A DNA stretch of 64,000 nt from Dendrolimus kikuchii (taxonomy: Eukaryota; Arthropoda; Insecta; Lepidoptera; Lasiocampidae): assembly GCA_019925095.2 (NCBI GenBank), contig CM034406.1, forward strand, positions 8,249,388 through 8,313,387. Reading direction: 5' to 3'. The notes beneath the pieces are model-generated. The model made no database searches, was not told where the DNA came from, and saw only the letters and a list, made by a program, of their open reading frames with translations. How positions within the stretch are numbered: the first letter of the stretch is position 1; every line of letters begins with the position of its first letter. This document shows, piece by piece, positions 59,518 through 64,000 of the stretch. The translations under genes were made by a program, and so were the position numbers.

Positions 59518-60311
59518 ATACATTACATAATTATATTTAAAAATAATTTATTAGCTTGATTAAGTATATTTTGAATGACGAGACCCCTTTTTCACCTATG
59601 ACACGAACGACCGCCTATTTCTGGAATCAATTTTAAAACCAGCCCCCAAATAAACGACCTCCTTTGTCCCGTCCCGCTCATACATCCCTAATCGAGTTTT
59701 AGCGGGAAAACGGCCTTTTATTGTCGTTGAAAATTCGAACGTGGAACGTTGTCTTTGATGTCAGTACGTTCAAAATTGTTTTGCGGCTTCTCTATTTAAA
59801 ACACGAACGTTCTATGATTAATTGCCGTAAATTAACATATAATCGAGGTCAAGAGGCCGTTACTGTTGATATTATTTTAAACTAGGATTTGCCGTGACTT
59901 CGTCCACCATTGATGGGTAACGTAGATTACAGTTATTTGCCAGTATTTAAAATCAAAAGGTATTATCAGCATGGCAACGGATTTTTTTTGTATGAAAATA
60001 TATGAATTAAGAAGATTCCCGTAAAAATCCGGAATAATACTAAAGGCATACAGAACTAAATGTGTGCTACTAAAGATGTCTAATAAACATAGAAACATTC
60101 ATATCAAGCAAGTCCTAATATCACGTGGTTTCCACGTCAGGAAATCCCGGGGAATATAAAAGTCCCGGATTGTATTGTTTTAGTATCAATCTGATCCGAT
60201 TCTCTTAACTTTTATGTATAATACCCACTGTAAAACAATCCCGGGAAAATTCCCGCGGGATTCCCGGAATAAAGAAGGTAGTTTGTAATTCTTTGTATCG
60301 TGTTAGGCCTT
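59518..60311. other. Intron sequence with a GC-richer block and LINE-tail remnants
   Basis: 59575-59830 is GC-richer (see findings). 59885-59930 and 60110-60290 carry family F/E-like ends (GACTTCGTCCACCATTGATG, AATTCCCGCGGGATTCCCGG). Confidence 0.4.
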
Positions 60312-60445
60312 TAGATAAGTGGTATTAGAGCTAAACGAATACAATAGAAATGTACAGGAATGAAATATCGTTACGCGAAGTATTATGCCATTTTCATAAA
60401 TTTTCTATTCTATTCGTTTAGCGCTAATGCCACTTGTCTACAGGG
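60312..60445. mobile_element. Family M MITE, uninterrupted
   Basis: AGATAAGTGGTATTAGAGCT, AAACGAATACAATAGAAA and the inverse TTTCTATTCTATTCGTTT, AGCGCTAATGCCACTTGTCT. Imperfect arms of about 40 bp, 134 bp overall. Confidence 0.75.
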
Positions 60446-60624
60446 CCAGTTCAGATTGCAAACTTTGAAAGGGTAAAAATTGTTTCTCTTCTCCCAGACT
60501 GAACTTTATAGTATTCTGAAATGTCTGGTATCTTCACCGTTTTGGTTTTAAATACTTTCTTCAATAAATGTTTTTAAACAGTGCACAAAATTTATTTATG
60601 GTTAAAATTCATTATATTTTTGAC

Positions 60625-60880
60625 TAGCTGTGGCCGCGACTTTGACCGCGTGATTTTTTTTAAGTATTCTAAGTTACTCCTATATAATATCAGGTATCTG
60701 CCAGTGAAAGTCCCGTCTAAATCGCTCTAGCCATTTCGGAGATTAGCCGGAACATCCATACAGATAAATAAACAAAAATTCTAAAATCCGAATTATCCCC
60801 CCTGATGTTTTTCACATTTTTATTTTGGCATTACAAATAGACACTTCAATTTAATTTATCTGTATAGATTTTGAAGTAGA
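60625..60880 (+). repeat. LINE-tail repeat family E
   Basis: GACTAGCTGTGGCCGCGACT, AAGTTACTCCTATATAATATC, CTGCCAGTGAAAGTCCCGTC, GAGATTAGCCGGAACATCC, ending CTTCAATTTAATTTATCTG; same order as 41275. Confidence 0.7.
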
Positions 60881-61533
60881 TACAAAAAATATAAATTCAC
60901 AATATCAGGAATGAATACATAATCGTAGTTTTTCTACATTACGAACGAATTACATACACAAAAACATTAAACTGGTTGGCCTATTAAAATACGTACAGTA
61001 TAATGACAGAAAACATTATACATCAATTTTAATATAAAAAATACTACACTTATAAAGATATAATTGAATATTTTTACGACTACGACTAAGGTTGCATATG
61101 CATGTTAACTAATGAACAAAATGTTAACGGCAGCCATAAAATTCAAGAAAAAAATATGGCATTGTTTTCTACACCAACAAAAAGACCTCTCATTCATGTA
61201 AATGAACAATTAAGACACATTAACAATTCAATTGGAATGATTCATGTATAGAATTCCTTGACTAAAATTATACAGGCTGAAAATTTGTAACTACCTATTA
61301 AGGCACGCTATAAAATCACAGATTATTAAAGTATTACGAGCAAATTATAGTTTGTTATAGCGTGTTTATGGGGTTGACCGTTATTTCTTCCAAATGTTAA
61401 ATAAGAAACGCAAGATTAGGATCTAAGACATAAAAGATATGGTAACCTTTGAAACGCTGGTCGCGGTAGCGTTCAGCTTGTATTATGTATACGTTCTTAT
61501 AGATAGGGTTCCCACGCGTATTATAATATATAG
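60881..61533. other. Intron sequence, nothing recognised
   Basis: AT-rich. Confidence 0.4.
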
Positions 61534-61958
61534 TAGAGATGTCACGAACAGTGATTTGGCCGAATACACACACGCCGAATATTCGGCTACCGAATGTTCA
61601 GCGTAAAATATGTGCAATTCGCGCGTAACAGTATTGAAGCAATAGTTTGTGAAGTATTTTCTTACGTTCTCGCGAATAAGAGATATACATAAATAAAGCT
61701 ATGTTTTAAAGGTTTTAAGCACGATTTTATATGATTCTTGATTTGATTCTGACATTTTAAAAATTGGCCGAAACGTAATATTGAAATAAAAAATTAATTA
61801 AAATCGCATATAACGCTCTTATTAAACGTAGTTTAACTATCAATCAACAATTTTGAGCAACGTGTGCGTTAGATTTTCAGGGTTCGGTCAAATACTGCGG
61901 ACTATTCGACCAGATACCGAATAGTTAAAAAAGTGCCTGAATATTTGTGGCATCTCTA
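61534..61958. mobile_element. hAT-like MITE
   Basis: Ends TAGAGATGTCACGAACA and (inverse) TAGAGATGCCACAAATA, 14 of 17 matching. 425 bp. Flanks ATATATAG and ATATATAT could be an 8-bp target duplication with one change, but both are simple sequence. Inside each end are CCGAATATTCGG-like segments. End type and duplication length fit hAT; class call is inference. Confidence 0.6.
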
Positions 61959-63217
61959 ATATATATTATCTGACTATATTTTAGCCAATTGTACCTACTA
62001 TATATTATGTTGGATTTAAGATATTTATATCTTAAAAGAATAAACTCATAAATATTGAAGCCTATTAGCGCATTTGTCTATTTATTATTGTAATATGTAA
62101 AATATTACTTTTAAGTTGATTTTTAGTTTTATTAATTATATATGAGGGTAGTCTTAAAAGGAATGTTTGAGCGGTGCAAGTTGTTTATTAAGGTCAGTGG
62201 CTTATTAAAATGCATAAAGCGATTTTTGAAGTAAACTTTTTAGTTATGTCTTTTTGTCATAATTTACATAATACGAAATATACTATATTTTCCTCTCTAA
62301 ATTGATGGTTTTTTTTTATACAATTTATTAACTGTGACGGGAATGCACCTTATTTTAAAAATAGTAGGACTTTGGTGACCAAAGCAAAAAGTAGTAGCAG
62401 TAATAAATACACATGGAAAATTAAACAATAAAATAAACAACGAAACCATTTTTTTTTCTAAATTTCCCAAAAGTACTATATTTTTATAACCTGAACGGAT
62501 ACTTAAGAAGGGCATTGGCAACGGCGGCTCATCGTGCCTGTACGTACGATCAGCATATATATATACGATAGCTGATAATAATGAAACAGTGTTTACATAA
62601 AACGTGTTACGTTATTGGTAAGTTGCTTATTATAAAGAAAATATTTGATTAAAGTTTGACACAGAAAATGTATTAAATTAAAAACATAAATTATTTAATC
62701 CAACTTTTTATCACTTCAGTTTATTCGAGTAAAAAAAACTACTATACTTTCTTCAAAGAAAGGTGGCAACCCTACTTATAGACGAAGCGATGCACGCACA
62801 CATGGAAGGATGTCCACGCACACATAGAAATGGGAGCTGTGATTGGTGACGGGGAGAACGACAGACACGCCCTCTTTTATCGACGTTGCGCACTGAGCGT
62901 GCGTGCGAAACGTCCGTATATGTAAAATCAGCTATAGGTCAAGTTAGGGCGACAGCGGTTTTTAAATTGTCATTTACATCGGATTGTGACGTTTGGCGAG
63001 AAATGTTGGAGTACGAGCTAATGTTTATTGGGCCGTATTACATAATTCTTGCTTCGCCATAGCTAGAATTACAATAGTGAATGTTTTTAAGACAAAAACT
63101 TTATACAGCGAATTTTGTTTGAATACTGGTCCTTATTACTTGATATAAGTACCTATATATTAATGTAACATTTTTGAGCTTATCCATTCTTGTAACACCA
63201 AACATTGCACTGCTCGA
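61959..63217. other. Intron sequence with a CpG-rich block
   Basis: 62760-63000 is GC-richer with a repeated CGCACACAT(G/A)GAA motif and many CpG. No exon is recognised on either strand. Confidence 0.4.
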
Positions 63218-63468
63218 GCTCCATCTGGGATAATGTTACAGTTATTGTTTGTCACCAAATGAGTCTTACCTATTTATATCATTAAAAGTAACACCGTTGA
63301 TGAATAGCTACTAATAGCTAATTAGTGTGTATATACATACATACGTTATCTGTCAATATTTAACGTCATTAACAATTAATAACAATATCGCATAACAAAT
63401 AATGCATTAAACCCTTGACTACATCTGTGTAAAACGGTAATTAATTATAACATTATCCCAGATGGAGC
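63218..63468. repeat. Perfect 21-bp inverted repeat, 209-bp spacer
   Basis: 63218-63238 (GCTCCATCTGGGATAATGTTA minus its last base is given here as GCTCCATCTGGGATAATGTT) and its exact reverse complement at 63448-63468. The interior is AT-rich. Possibly the ends of a small element. Confidence 0.65.
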
Positions 63469-64000
63469 CGAAGGGTAAAACAAACAAATGGATAGTAAGA
63501 TATCATAGCAACCTGGGCTATAATAGGAATTTTATTACAATTACCACATGTAAACATTATGAAGAATGTAATTTCGACAACTTTATGAAAAAATATGTAT
63601 ATCGAGATTGTTGGCAGACGAGAGTCGAGCGCACCTTTTACGCATATAATGAGTTTATGACATACATTTAAATTATACAAACAATTGTCCTGTAACAATG
63701 TTACCAATAAAATGATTTATTTATTGCACAAAACCAAATAGAAATAATCCAAATAGAAGAATCAACTGCGGTAATTTTCAAAACGTCGAACCTCATAGAT
63801 TTTGTACGAGCCTATGATAGGTACAAACATAAGACCCCAGAAGTTCAGAGTCAGATAGCACCATCGTCTTTGTCTAAACGGTAACTAGAATATTTTCTAT
63901 GGCCTTTTTCTAATCTCTATTCTACCTAGGTATACATAGATGTATACTATGAAAGTTGTAGTATAGTAAGAGCCACTTTGGCAACTGACATAGATACGAT

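Larger units (their letters stand above)
49521..64000 (-). other. Lim1: Upstream Lim1 intron, open at the window edge (>14.4 kb)
   Basis: Everything from the acceptor at 49522-49521 to the window end is read as one intron. I looked on the minus strand for the paired Cys/His spacing of LIM domains and saw none. The segment contains RTE, SINE, LINE-tail and MITE remains listed separately. Confidence 0.6.

Noticed and set aside
49521..64000. LIM-domain exons of Lim1
   Set aside because: No minus-strand stretch with the paired Cys/His spacing of LIM domains was seen; they should lie beyond the window.
1..64000. CRISPR arrays, operons, riboswitches or bacterial-type signals
   Set aside because: The window is eukaryotic intron sequence; direct repeats seen are SINE/LINE copies or microsatellites, not regularly spaced arrays.

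Overview
The window is AT-rich eukaryotic DNA from an arthropod, most likely a moth or butterfly. The case for Lepidoptera is the insect-type Lim1 protein sequence, plus SINEs, RTE-like LINE tails and short palindromic elements of kinds I associate with lepidopteran genomes. That last point is inference from pattern memory, not from a search.

Only one host gene can be supported: the 3' half of a LIM-homeobox gene of the Lim1 (Lhx1/Lhx5) class on the minus strand. Three coding exons are visible. They are an acidic/Ser-rich linker exon (49363-49520), the exon holding homeodomain residues 1-46 (48523-48741) and the exon holding homeodomain residues 47-60 plus the start of the C-terminal tail (571-829). 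Splice sites and phases agree across all three. The LIM-domain exons lie upstream, beyond 64000. The C-terminus either ends just after the last exon or, more likely, continues beyond position 1.

The homeodomain is interrupted by a 47,693-bp intron (830-48522), and this intron makes up about three quarters of the window. It and the >14-kb upstream intron are filled with mobile-element remains. These include a dead mariner with both ends (28311-29604); RTE-like and other LINE 3' ends (138-338, 11441-12245, 12885-13563, 38335-38980, 47618-47935, 55905-56390); two related LTR-like copies (4602-4901, 25546-25876); and two tRNA-derived SINE families (A and D). There are also several MITE or foldback elements and many copies of unnamed interspersed families, which I label B, C, E, F, G, K, M, N, O and P for cross-reference. 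None of the element coding regions looks intact.

Layout: 1-830, Lim1 3' end and old repeats; 831-10200, mostly unique AT-rich intron with an LTR, MITEs and SINEs; 10200-18800, the densest repeat zone; 18800-28300, mixed unique and repeats; 28300-29600, mariner; 29600-48500, mixed; 48500-49520, Lim1 exons; 49521-64000, upstream intron with RTE, SINE and MITE copies. I found no convincing new multi-gene system. The best leads are the alternative end of Lim1, a 49-bp orphan LINE-tail insertion with a 13-bp target duplication, a SINE carrying an inverted duplication of its B box, a few CpG-rich candidate enhancers in the giant intron, and an unclassified retroelement-like relic at 39835-40270.
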